A DNA stretch of 5,583 nucleotides from an uncultured Rhodospirillales bacterium (lineage in GTDB: Bacteria; Pseudomonadota; Alphaproteobacteria; Rhodospirillales; 2-02-FULL-58-16). This document shows positions 1 to 4,849 of the stretch, piece by piece. Below the pieces are notes generated by a model. The model was given only the letters and a program-made list of their open reading frames with translations. It ran no database searches and was not told the DNA's origin. A program made the translations under genes and the position numbers. The DNA is taken from NCBI GenBank assembly GCA_913053795.1, contig CAJXGZ010000164.1, positions 1 through 5,583 of the forward strand, given 5' to 3'. How positions within the stretch are numbered: the stretch's first letter is position 1; the number at the start of each line of letters is the position of its first letter.

Positions 1-242
1 TCGTCGATGGCGATGGTGTTGAACTCCTTGGCGACGCCGCCTGCGAATTCGATTTCGCGCGCCACCAACTGCCCCAGGTCTTTCAGATGCACATGCCCCG
101 GCACGAACTGGGTGAAGGAATTGACGACGGCGATAATGGGCCTGTCGAAGTCGGCGTCGGTCATGCCGGTGGCCCGCCAAAGCGCCCGCGCCCCCGACAT
201 GTTGCGCCCCTGAGTGGACGTCTTGGAACGATAGTCAGGCAT
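1..242 (-). CDS. ilvD: Dihydroxy-acid dehydratase, N-terminal 80 codons (runs off the left edge)
   Basis: IlvD dehydrates 2,3-dihydroxy-isovalerate and its methylvalerate homologue to the 2-keto acids of the valine, leucine and isoleucine pathway. It is a cytoplasmic iron-sulfur enzyme. Read leftward from the ATG at 242-240, the protein begins MPDYRSKTSTQGRNMSGARA. It continues with LWRATGM, IIAVVNSFTQFVPGHVHLKD, VAREIEFAGGVAKEFNTIA and IDD. This matches, almost residue for residue, the N-terminus of the E. coli-type enzyme (about 615 residues) as I know it. Only about 13 percent of the gene is present. The cluster cysteines and the C-terminal domain lie beyond the window, so intactness cannot be judged. 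The start is supported by a Shine-Dalgarno AGGGGA (256-251) 8 nt upstream and by the family's conserved MPxYRS start. The gene is divergent from the IS remnant to its right. Confidence 0.95.
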   Translation of the reverse strand, partial: MPDYRSKTSTQGRNMSGARALWRATGMTDADFDRPIIAVVNSFTQFVPGHVHLKDLGQLVAREIEFAGGVAKEFNTIAID

Positions 243-250
243 AGTCAAAG

Positions 251-256
251 TCCCCT
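251..256 (-). promoter_or_regulatory. Ribosome binding site of ilvD
   Basis: On the minus strand AGGGGA lies 8 nt before the ATG at 242-240. It agrees with the start expected from the conserved IlvD N-terminus. Confidence 0.7.
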
Positions 257-286
257 GAAGTTCAAAGTTGGGCGGAGAATAATGCT

Positions 287-300
287 CACAGGGCCATGTG
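287..300. repeat. Imperfect palindrome in the ilvD leader region
   Basis: CACAGGGCCATGTG is symmetric at 12 of 14 positions (CACA-n-GGCC-n-TGTG). It lies 45-58 bp upstream of the ilvD start, where an operator or promoter could be. The symmetry is seen directly. A regulatory role is only a guess, and a GC-rich 14-mer of this quality can arise by chance. I found no convincing -35/-10 pair beside it. Confidence 0.3.
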
Positions 301-321
301 GGAAGAGGAAGCCGTCAGTTA

Positions 322-354
322 GCTGAAGGCTGAATGCCGACGGCTGAGAGCTGA
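322..354. repeat. Five-unit heptanucleotide array (GCTGA plus two variable bases)
   Basis: GCTGA occurs at 322, 329, 343 and 350, with the degenerate GCCGA at 336. The five units are therefore in exact 7-bp register, each followed by two variable bases (AG, AT, CG, GA, TT). The array overlaps a possible hairpin: AGCCGTC (310-316) pairs perfectly with GACGGCT (339-345) around a 22-base loop. It sits between ilvD and the IS remnant and codes for nothing visible. Short heptamer arrays like this occur in intergenic DNA of various bacteria. No function is claimed. Confidence 0.6.
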
Positions 355-379
355 TTTTCCCCGTTTTTTTCATTTTTGC

Positions 380-402
380 GTAATATCGGCAAAACACCGG
401 GC
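380..402 (+). repeat. Left terminal inverted repeat of the IS66-type element
   Basis: The repeat begins GTAATATCGGC and ends ACACCGGGC. It matches the right repeat at 22 of 23 positions; the only difference is T here against C there at the fifth base. The match stops immediately inside, after position 402. Confidence 0.85.
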
Positions 403-456
403 ATTGTTATAAATTAGGGGACCCCCAAAGCGTCTTATTTGTGATTCGATCTTGTC

Positions 457-588
457 ATGACCGGATCACCACCAGATATTGATGGATTTAGTCTTGATGA
501 CCTCAAGGTGTTGGTTCTCCAGCTATTGCAAGGGAACGCCGCTTTAAGGGAAGAGAACGACGCGGCGGATAAAGGCTGCACTGGATGA
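457..588 (+). pseudogene. IS66-type transposase, N-terminal fragment
   Basis: From the ATG at 457 the frame reads MTGSPPDIDGFSLDDLKVLV followed by LQLLQGNAALREEND. This resembles the leucine-rich, coiled-coil-like start of IS66-type transposases (LLxxNAALREEN). After about residue 36 the similarity ends. The last few codons up to the TGA at 586-588 are out of frame with the transposase remnant that follows. The deletion junction therefore lies at roughly 560-572. There is no clear ribosome binding site just before the ATG. The 43-residue product would lack any DNA-cleavage domain. Confidence 0.6.
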
Positions 589-904
589 GCGCTTTGATCG
601 TCTGTTCTCGACGCGCACCGGCTTCGTCACCCTGGATCGGCGGTTGGAGCGCCCCGGCATCCCGCTCCACACCAACGGCTCGGAGAACGGCATCCGTTGC
701 CAGGTGGCCAAGCGCAAGATACCGGGCGGCGCGCGTAGTGACGCCGGCCGCGGCGCCCGCGGCGCCTTCCTCGGTCTGATGAAGACCTGCGGCAAGCTCG
801 GCGTACCGTTCTGGGATTACCTTGGCAGCCGCTTGAACGTCACCGACGCCCCCGTTATCGCGCCCTTGCCTAACATCGTCCGTCAGTGCGCCAACCCTGC
901 CTAA
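548..904 (+). pseudogene. IS66-type transposase, C-terminal fragment
   Basis: The frame is open from 548, and recognisable transposase sequence starts near 572 (KAALDERFDRLFSTRTGF). It continues with PGIPLHTNGSENGIRCQVAK, GLMKTCGKLGVPFWDYLGSR and a TAA at 902-904. This is the C-terminal end of the DDE domain. The NGSEN motif carries what I take to be the third catalytic acid. The first two aspartates are in the deleted middle. From memory of the family, a second, in-frame gap of roughly 15 residues lies between VTLDR and LERPGIP (about 637-644), where relatives have an LxxLxANKxELL stretch. SENGIR replaces the usual SENDIR. No start codon with a ribosome binding site was found, so it is not expected to be translated usefully. 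Confidence 0.8.
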
Positions 905-906
905 AC

Positions 907-929
907 GCCCGGTGTTTTGCCGATGTTAC
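907..929 (-). repeat. Right terminal inverted repeat of the IS66-type element
   Basis: Read on the minus strand from 929, it begins GTAACATCGGC and ends ACACCGGGC, mirroring 380-402 with one mismatch. It starts 2 bp past the TAA of the transposase remnant (902-904), a compact layout typical of insertion sequences. Confidence 0.85.
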
Positions 930-979
930 CGTTTCGCCTTGCTTTCAATGGGGGGCGGACGGCTTTTTATGTAGTCTCA

Positions 980-1585
980 TTACTCGATCATCCGGTCGTC
1001 CTTGTGGCGGTTCAGGAGGGCGGCGTAGCGTTTGGTGATTTCGGGCATGGAGCTTTCGCCGTGGCCGGCGCGGTCGACGTTGAACACCGCCTTGGGGTAG
1101 TTCATGGGCTCCTGGGCCGCCCAGATTTCATCGTGGTTTTCGGGCGAAAGGATTTTCGCCGGATCGCCCACCGCCACCCAGCCGATGGGGACCATCGCGT
1201 CCGCCTCCACCTTGGAGCCCACGAACACCGTTCCGTTGACCCTCACCTCCGAGCGGTCGCCGATCTCGGCGCCGTTGAACACCGTGCAGTTGGTGGCCAG
1301 GAAGACGCTGTCGCCGATGGTGCAGCCGCTGAGGTAAGCGTGGGGGCCGATCAGCACGTTGTCGCCGATGGTGACCGGATTCTGATAGGTTCCCCGCACC
1401 ACGGCGGCTTCCATGACGATGCAGTTTTCGCCGATGACGATGGGGCCGCTCTCCGCCGTAATCACGGCGCCGAAGCAAATGGAGGCGCCTGGCCCTATGG
1501 TGACGTCGCCGCAAACCACGGCGGTCGGCGCCACATGGGCGGTGGAATCCACCACCGGCCTGCGTCCGTCATGTTCGATCAGCAT
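980..1585 (-). CDS. Gamma-carbonic-anhydrase-like hexapeptide-repeat protein, probably non-catalytic
   Basis: The 201-residue protein is built of left-handed beta-helix hexapeptide turns (VxIGxxxxI) from about residue 11 to 133. Typical turns are CGDVTIGPGASI, GPIVIGENCIV, NPVTIGDNVLIG and CTIGDSVFL. The C-terminal tail is helical and charged, ending DDRMIE. The fold and the order of segments match the gamma carbonic anhydrase and acyltransferase superfamily. In active members three histidines bind the metal. Here the matching places appear to be Arg64 or nearby (no His), Pro81 and Ser86 in the segment IGPHAYLSGCTIG, with a lone His82 one residue out of place. Carbonic anhydrase activity is therefore unlikely, and the real substrate or partner is unknown. 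The ATG is preceded by GGGAGAA about 6 nt upstream. The gene lies 72 bp downstream of the methyltransferase on the same strand, so co-transcription is possible. Confidence 0.85.
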   Translation of the reverse strand: MLIEHDGRRPVVDSTAHVAPTAVVCGDVTIGPGASICFGAVITAESGPIVIGENCIVMEAAVVRGTYQNPVTIGDNVLIGPHAYLSGCTIGDSVFLATNCTVFNGAEIGDRSEVRVNGTVFVGSKVEADAMVPIGWVAVGDPAKILSPENHDEIWAAQEPMNYPKAVFNVDRAGHGESSMPEITKRYAALLNRHKDDRMIE

Positions 1586-1657
1586 GGCGTTTCTCCCGTT
1601 ACTAAAATTGTTGGATTTATTTTACGACGGATTGTCCTTCAAGGTGGAGAGTCTTTT

Positions 1658-2416
1658 TCATCCCCGGCTGGAGCCGCTTTTATTCCTACTGGCGCCGCCG
1701 GGGGTTTTCTGGGTCAACGGCGCGTAAGCGCGGCGGCGTTTGGTCACGGCTTCGGCTTTTCCTGCGTAAATTTGCTTGGTCGCCTCGGCCATGACGACGC
1801 CGGAGAAGGTGGAGAACCACCGCTGCCCGATTTCCTCGAAGGCGCCGGCCGAGGACAGAACCATGCTGGAATAGGTGGGCGGAACGAACAAAGCGCTATG
1901 GGAGCTAAGCGGCGTGAACATGTTGTCGCGCAACTTCCGGGTCAACTGCCCCTGGGTGTAGGGCTGGCCGTTGCCGAAAGGGGTGCGCTCCAGGCGCGCC
2001 CACACCCCGCGCCGGTTGGGCGCCACCACCAGCAGGCGGCCCGACCCGGCAAGCACCCGCCACACTTCGCGCAGCATTTGCCGGGCGTCCCCGGCGCACT
2101 CCAGGGCGTGAACCAGAAGCACCCTGTCCATGGACATGTCGGGGAACGGCAACTCGCTTTCATCGACCAACGCAGTCTGAACGCCGCCGTCGGCCGGCCA
2201 GCGCAACACCCCCTGAGGCGCCGGCATGGCCGCCAGCACGCGGTCCGCCTCGGCCCGGAACGGCGTGATGAAGGGCGTCCCATAACCGACGGTAAGGACG
2301 CTGTATCCGCGCACGTCCGGCCAGACGGCGCGGACGCGCCGGCGGATCATCCGCTGGGCCACATGGCCCAGGGCGGAGGCGTAGAAATCGCGAAGGTCAA
2401 CGGCGTCCGTCCACAT
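1658..2416 (-). CDS. Class I SAM-dependent methyltransferase, substrate unknown
   Basis: The 252-residue cytoplasmic protein has a Rossmann methyltransferase core. The SAM-binding strand and loop are VLTVGYGTPF (residues 40-49), a degenerate form of the usual hxDxGxGxG. The acidic-loop region DESELPFPDMSMDRVLLVHA (85-104) and EVWRVLAGSGRLLVVAPNRR (117-136) are the classic later motifs. They are followed by a characteristic GVWARLERTPFGNGQPYT. The last 40 residues are basic, rich in lysine and arginine, and probably disordered. Methyltransferases of this kind often lie next to gloB in proteobacteria; E. coli yafS is the example I recall. Here too the gene is divergent from gloB, with only 41 bp between the two starts. 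The methylated molecule is not known to me. No ribosome binding site precedes the ATG, but a promoter-like element sits right before it (see the separate entry). Confidence 0.85.
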   Translation of the reverse strand: MWTDAVDLRDFYASALGHVAQRMIRRRVRAVWPDVRGYSVLTVGYGTPFITPFRAEADRVLAAMPAPQGVLRWPADGGVQTALVDESELPFPDMSMDRVLLVHALECAGDARQMLREVWRVLAGSGRLLVVAPNRRGVWARLERTPFGNGQPYTQGQLTRKLRDNMFTPLSSHSALFVPPTYSSMVLSSAGAFEEIGQRWFSTFSGVVMAEATKQIYAGKAEAVTKRRRAYAPLTQKTPGGASRNKSGSSRG

Positions 2417-2423
2417 GGGCGCA

Positions 2424-2452
2424 ATTGTAGCAAAATGCTTTGAGGATGTGAT
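2424..2452 (-). promoter_or_regulatory. Candidate promoter of the methyltransferase, placed for a leaderless transcript
   Basis: Read leftward, ATCACA (2452-2447, 4 of 6 against TTGACA) is followed by a 17-bp spacer and TACAAT (2429-2424, 5 of 6 against TATAAT). Seven bases later comes the ATG at 2416. That places the expected transcription start at or within a base of the start codon, which fits the missing Shine-Dalgarno. The element overlaps the gloB ribosome binding site (2442-2446) on the other strand. It is sequence-based only; a chance match is possible. Confidence 0.4.
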
Positions 2453-2457
2453 AGTTT

Positions 2458-3234
2458 ATGTCCATGGCTGATCTCGACGTTCACTTGGTTCCGGCGCTGG
2501 ACGACAATTACGTCTTCCTGAGCCACGACGCCGCCACCGGAGCCTGCGCCGCCGTCGATCCTTCGCAATCAGCCCCGGTCGAGGCGGCGCTTGACCGCTT
2601 GGGCTGGAAGCTCACCCATATCCTGAACACCCACGCCCACGGCGACCACACCGGCGGCAACCTGGACCTCAAGCGCAAATACGGATGCAAGGTGGTGGGG
2701 GCCGGCAAGGACGCCGGCGCCATTCCCGGTCTGGACATCCCGGTCGGCGAAGGCGACACGGTTCAAATCGGCGCCTCGGCGGCGCGCCTGATGGAGACTC
2801 CCGGCCACACCTCCGGCCATGTGGTCTATTGGTTCGAGGACGGCCAGGCCCTGTTTTCGGGCGATGCGTTGTTTTCGTTGGGTTGCGGCAGGCTGTTCGG
2901 GGGATCGGCCGCCCAAATGTGGGCGAGCCTCTCGCGGCTGCGCCAACTTCCCGGCGAGACAAAAGTCTACTGCGCCCACGAATACACCCTCGCCAACGCC
3001 AAGTTCGCGTTGAGCGTCGATCCCCACAACCAGGCCCTGCAACGGCGCGCCGGGGCGGTCCGCGCCCTTCGCGCCGCCGGCAAGCCGGCCATCCCCTCAA
3101 CCATGGCCGAGGAACGGGCAGCCAACCCTTTCCTGCGCGCCGACAACGAGGATTTGCGAAAAGCCGCCGGCATTGAGAACTTAAGCGCCGTCGAGGCCTT
3201 CGCCGAAATCCGCAGACGCAAGGATCGTTTTTAA
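2458..3234 (+). CDS. gloB: Hydroxyacylglutathione hydrolase (glyoxalase II)
   Basis: GloB hydrolyses S-lactoylglutathione to D-lactate and glutathione, the second step of methylglyoxal detoxification. The 258-residue cytoplasmic protein has the metallo-beta-lactamase fold and all expected metal ligands. These are THAHGDH (His59, His61, Asp63, His64), His117 in ETPGHTSGH, Asp136 in FSGDALFSLGCGR and His174 in YCAHEYT. The start VHLVPALDDNYVF and the C-terminal NPFLRADN plus RRRKDRF are specific to glyoxalase II rather than to other family members, and the length is typical. The ATG at 2458 is preferred because GAGGA (2442-2446) lies 11 nt upstream; the ATG at 2464 would leave 17. It is the first gene of a tight rightward operon with a GST 1 bp downstream. 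That GST is also glutathione-linked, supporting a shared detoxification role. Confidence 0.96.
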   Translation: MSMADLDVHLVPALDDNYVFLSHDAATGACAAVDPSQSAPVEAALDRLGWKLTHILNTHAHGDHTGGNLDLKRKYGCKVVGAGKDAGAIPGLDIPVGEGDTVQIGASAARLMETPGHTSGHVVYWFEDGQALFSGDALFSLGCGRLFGGSAAQMWASLSRLRQLPGETKVYCAHEYTLANAKFALSVDPHNQALQRRAGAVRALRAAGKPAIPSTMAEERAANPFLRADNEDLRKAAGIENLSAVEAFAEIRRRKDRF

Positions 3235-3235
3235 G

Positions 3236-3844
3236 ATGAAACTCCGCTATTCCCCGACGTCGCCCTTTGTGCGCAAGGTTATGGCCGCCGCCATCGAATT
3301 GGGAATCGAAGACTCCATCCAAACCGTTGCCGCCAATGTTTGGGGCGGCGGCGGCGGCATCGCCGAGGACAATCCGCTGGGCAAGGTTCCGGCCCTCATC
3401 ACCGAAGGCGGCGAGACCCTTTATGATTCGCCGGTCATTTGCGAGTTCCTGAACAGCCTGTGCGAAGGGCCAGGGCTGATTCCTGTAAGCGGCGGCGCGC
3501 GCTGGATCGCGCTGAGGCGCCAAGCGCTGGCCGACGGCGTCATCGACGCCGGGGCCTTGAGGCTGCTGGAAGGGCGCAGGCCCGAAAGCGAACAGTCGCC
3601 GTCCTGGATCGAACGTCAAAAGGCGGTTGTGGAGCGCGGCATGGACGCCCTAGAGGCGGAAGCCGACTCAGGCATGCTGAACGGCGAGGCCACCATCGGC
3701 CATGTGGCCATCGGCGTCACGCTCGGCTGGTTTGATTTCCGCTATTCCCATGAACCCTGGCGCACCGGCCGCCCGGCCCTGGCCGAATGGTTCGAGACGT
3801 TCTGCCAACGCCCGTCCATGACCAAAACCGAGCCCAAGGAATAA
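3236..3844 (+). CDS. Glutathione S-transferase family protein
   Basis: The 202-residue protein has the two-domain GST plan. The N-terminal thioredoxin-like domain carries SPTSPFVRK (residues 6-14, with Ser9 at the catalytic position as in YibF-like GSTs), then NPLGKVPAL (46-54, cis-proline Pro52) and DSPVICEFL (64-72, the motif that holds the glutathione gamma-glutamyl group). The helical C-terminal domain runs from about 86 and includes LGWFDFRYS (163-171). Two oddities stand out. A run of five glycines (37-41) is encoded by five GGC codons where relatives usually have a polar loop. In TIGHVAIG (153-160), His156 replaces the aspartate of the usual T-x-x-D helix cap. The start lies 1 bp after the gloB stop, with AAGGA 11 nt upstream inside gloB, so the two are almost certainly co-transcribed. 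The natural substrate cannot be told from sequence. Confidence 0.9.
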   Translation: MKLRYSPTSPFVRKVMAAAIELGIEDSIQTVAANVWGGGGGIAEDNPLGKVPALITEGGETLYDSPVICEFLNSLCEGPGLIPVSGGARWIALRRQALADGVIDAGALRLLEGRRPESEQSPSWIERQKAVVERGMDALEAEADSGMLNGEATIGHVAIGVTLGWFDFRYSHEPWRTGRPALAEWFETFCQRPSMTKTEPKE

Positions 3845-3846
3845 AC

Positions 3847-4227
3847 ATGGACGCCGAAACGGTTATCAACCTGCTGGGACTTGAACCGCATCCAGAAGGG
3901 GAGCATTACCGGGAAGTCTTCAGGGATCCAGCCGTCACCGCCATTTATTACCTCCTCAAGGAGGGCGAGGTCTCCGCTTGGCGCCGGGCCGGCGCCGTGG
4001 AAATCTGGCGTCACTACGACGGCGCGCCCCTTGATCTCGCCATCTCCGACGACGGAGAAAAGAGCGAAACTCAAATTCTCGGAAAAAACCTCGCGGCGGG
4101 ACAGCGCCCCCAAGCGTATGTTCCCGCCGGCGCCTGGCAAGCGGCGAAAAGCCTCGGCGCGTGGCCGCTGATGGGCTGCACGGTGGCCCCGGCGGGTGGC
4201 CCCGGCGTTCCGGTTCGAAGACTTTGA
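3847..4227 (+). CDS. DUF985 cupin-like protein with a frameshifted C-terminus
   Basis: The 126-residue product starts MDAETVINLLGLEPHPEGEH and carries AVEIWRHYDGAPLDLAIS, NLAAGQRPQAYVPAGAWQAA and GAWPLMGCTVAP. These are the hallmarks of the DUF985 cupin family, whose function is unknown. After residue 116 the frame turns into GGPGVPVRRL and stops at 4227. That is unlike the family, which ends in something like GFEFxxFELAPPGWEP. The cause is visible: a perfect 13-bp tandem duplication at 4182-4207. Removing one copy gives AFRFEDFEMAPPGWEPI and a stop at 4256-4258, a 132-residue protein. The present gene is thus a recent frameshift variant or carries a sequence error. In addition, WRR and EIWR (residues 45-55) stand where I recall histidines in relatives, so metal binding may already be weak. 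The start is supported by AAGGA 5 nt upstream. The gene follows the GST stop by 2 bp as the third gene of the gloB operon. Confidence 0.85.
   Translation: MDAETVINLLGLEPHPEGEHYREVFRDPAVTAIYYLLKEGEVSAWRRAGAVEIWRHYDGAPLDLAISDDGEKSETQILGKNLAAGQRPQAYVPAGAWQAAKSLGAWPLMGCTVAPAGGPGVPVRRL
4182..4207. repeat. Perfect 13-bp tandem duplication inside the cupin gene
   Basis: GGTGGCCCCGGCG occurs at 4182-4194 and again, with no gap, at 4195-4207. Thirteen is not a multiple of three, so the second copy shifts the reading frame by one. With a single copy the frame runs on to 4258 and gives a family-like C-terminus. Confidence 0.95.
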
Positions 4228-4250
4228 AATGGCGCCGCCCGGCTGGGAGC

Positions 4251-4763
4251 CTATTTGAAAATATTGACTGGAATGGAGTAATTCAGCGACAGGGTCTCCG
4301 TCCCCGGGTTTGAGTCGCCGAGGCTGGCGTTGGAGTAATGGGAAACGGCGAAGCCAAGACGCGAGCGGTTGTCGAACCTGTAGGCCAACTCAAGCTGGGA
4401 GCGGAACTCAATGGGGTGGCCGAGATCAAGCTTGTCGTTGCCGCCGAAGTAGAAGGTGGGCGCGAAGCTGGGGATGACGACGAATCTTCTGCCTAAATAA
4501 ATATCCACCAACACTCCAGCGCCGAAAAAGCCCATTTTGGTGTTGGTGTAGGCGGCCGTCAAAAACGGCTTGAAAATAAAATATCTATCGCTGAACCGGT
4601 ATTCCAGACGCCCCTCGAAGCCTTTGTCTTTTTGCCGGTTAAAGTCGAAATAACCGCCCACAAGCGTCACGAAGTCAGGATCTTCGGCGCGTGCGCCGCT
4701 TGCCGCGAAAATAACGCAGCCCAAAAACAAAGAAGAAGCGATTTTAAAGACTCTTCCCAGCAC
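4251..4763 (-). CDS. pagL: PagL-like outer-membrane lipid A 3-O-deacylase (acyloxyacyl hydrolase family)
   Basis: PagL-type enzymes are eight-stranded outer-membrane barrels that remove the 3-O-linked acyl chain of lipid A. Counting from the GTG at 4763, the 170-residue precursor has a signal peptide (MLGRVFKIASSLFLGCVIFA, then ASGARA, cut before EDPD). Alternating strands follow, with an aromatic C-terminal end (NYSIPVNIFK). The catalytic motif HYSNAS and the acid in NPGTE give His, Ser two residues on and Glu twelve after that. This is the His126/Ser128/Glu140 spacing of Pseudomonas PagL. The GTG is chosen because AGGAG (4774-4770) lies 6 nt upstream; the in-frame ATG at 4784 has no such site and would add seven residues. 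Base composition looks lower in GC than its neighbours (judged by eye), so horizontal transfer is possible. The gene is convergent with the cupin: the stops are 23 bp apart now, but the unshifted cupin would overlap it by 8 bp. Confidence 0.82.
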   Translation of the reverse strand: MLGRVFKIASSLFLGCVIFAASGARAEDPDFVTLVGGYFDFNRQKDKGFEGRLEYRFSDRYFIFKPFLTAAYTNTKMGFFGAGVLVDIYLGRRFVVIPSFAPTFYFGGNDKLDLGHPIEFRSQLELAYRFDNRSRLGFAVSHYSNASLGDSNPGTETLSLNYSIPVNIFK

Positions 4764-4769
4764 GACAAG

Positions 4770-4774
4770 CTCCT
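4770..4774 (-). promoter_or_regulatory. Ribosome binding site deciding a GTG start for the PagL-like gene
   Basis: AGGAG on the minus strand lies 6 nt before GTG at 4763-4761, ideal spacing. The upstream ATG at 4784-4782 is preceded by the pyrimidine-rich AATTTCTCTC. The GTG start also gives a signal peptide with a short basic N-region. Confidence 0.65.
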
Positions 4775-4801
4775 GAGCGCTCATGAGAGAAATTAATGAT
4801 T

Positions 4802-4849
4802 ACGGATTCCGTTAAAAATATCAAGGCCTTAAAAACAAGGAACCTTGTT
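4802..4849. repeat. Cluster of three short palindromes between the PagL-like gene and bluB
   Basis: Three dyads lie within 48 bp of AT-rich DNA: ACGGA-T-TCCGT (4802-4812), AAGGCCTT (4823-4830) and AACAAGG-AA-CCTTGTT (4834-4849). All are perfect. The third is a 16-bp dyad with a 2-base centre, too tight for an RNA hairpin loop but suited to a dimeric DNA-binding protein. The second and third share AAGG...CCTT half-sites. The position in a divergent control region favours operator sites, but no regulator is identified. The rest of the 179-bp intergenic region holds no gene that I can see. Confidence 0.5.

Larger units (their letters stand above)
380..929. mobile_element. Internally deleted IS66-family element (about 550 bp, non-autonomous)
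   Basis: The element is bounded by 23-bp inverted repeats (380-402 and 907-929) that differ at one position. Both start with GTAA, the signature end of IS66-family elements. Inside are only the first roughly 36 codons and the last roughly 110 codons of an IS66-type transposase, in different frames, so the catalytic middle is gone. The transposase begins about 55 bp from the left end, with no room for separate tnpA and tnpB genes. This suggests descent from a transposase-only subtype. IS66 elements normally make 8-bp target duplications. The flanks (atttttgc at 372-379, cgtttcgc at 930-937) match at only 5 of 8 positions, so the duplication is decayed, absent, or the ends were rearranged. It could move only if a full-length relative supplied transposase. 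The family call rests on ends plus protein remnants, with no database search. Confidence 0.8.

Noticed and set aside
930..979. Possible transcription terminator after the hexapeptide gene
   Set aside because: No stem with a T-run was found in the direction of transcription; the G-run and T-run present on the plus strand do not form a convincing hairpin.
1586..1657. A separate promoter for the hexapeptide gene in the 72-bp gap
   Set aside because: TTGAAG and A/T-rich stretches are present on the minus strand, but no pair has good boxes at 16-18 bp spacing, so no call is made.
917..2443. A 508-codon rightward open frame antisense to both the hexapeptide gene and the methyltransferase
   Set aside because: It starts with TTG inside the IS inverted repeat, has no ribosome binding site, and its product is rich in His, Gly, Arg and Ala with no recognisable domain. 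It crosses the gap between two genes that are well supported on the other strand. In high-GC DNA such long antisense frames are common.
2669..3619. A 316-codon leftward open frame across gloB and the GST
   Set aside because: It is an arginine- and proline-rich antisense shadow of two well-supported genes, with no family match.
3787..3846. An upstream ATG at 3787 for the cupin, inside the GST gene
   Set aside because: The 20 extra residues are unlike the family. The ATG at 3847 has AAGGA 5 nt upstream and gives the conserved start near LLGLEPHPEG.
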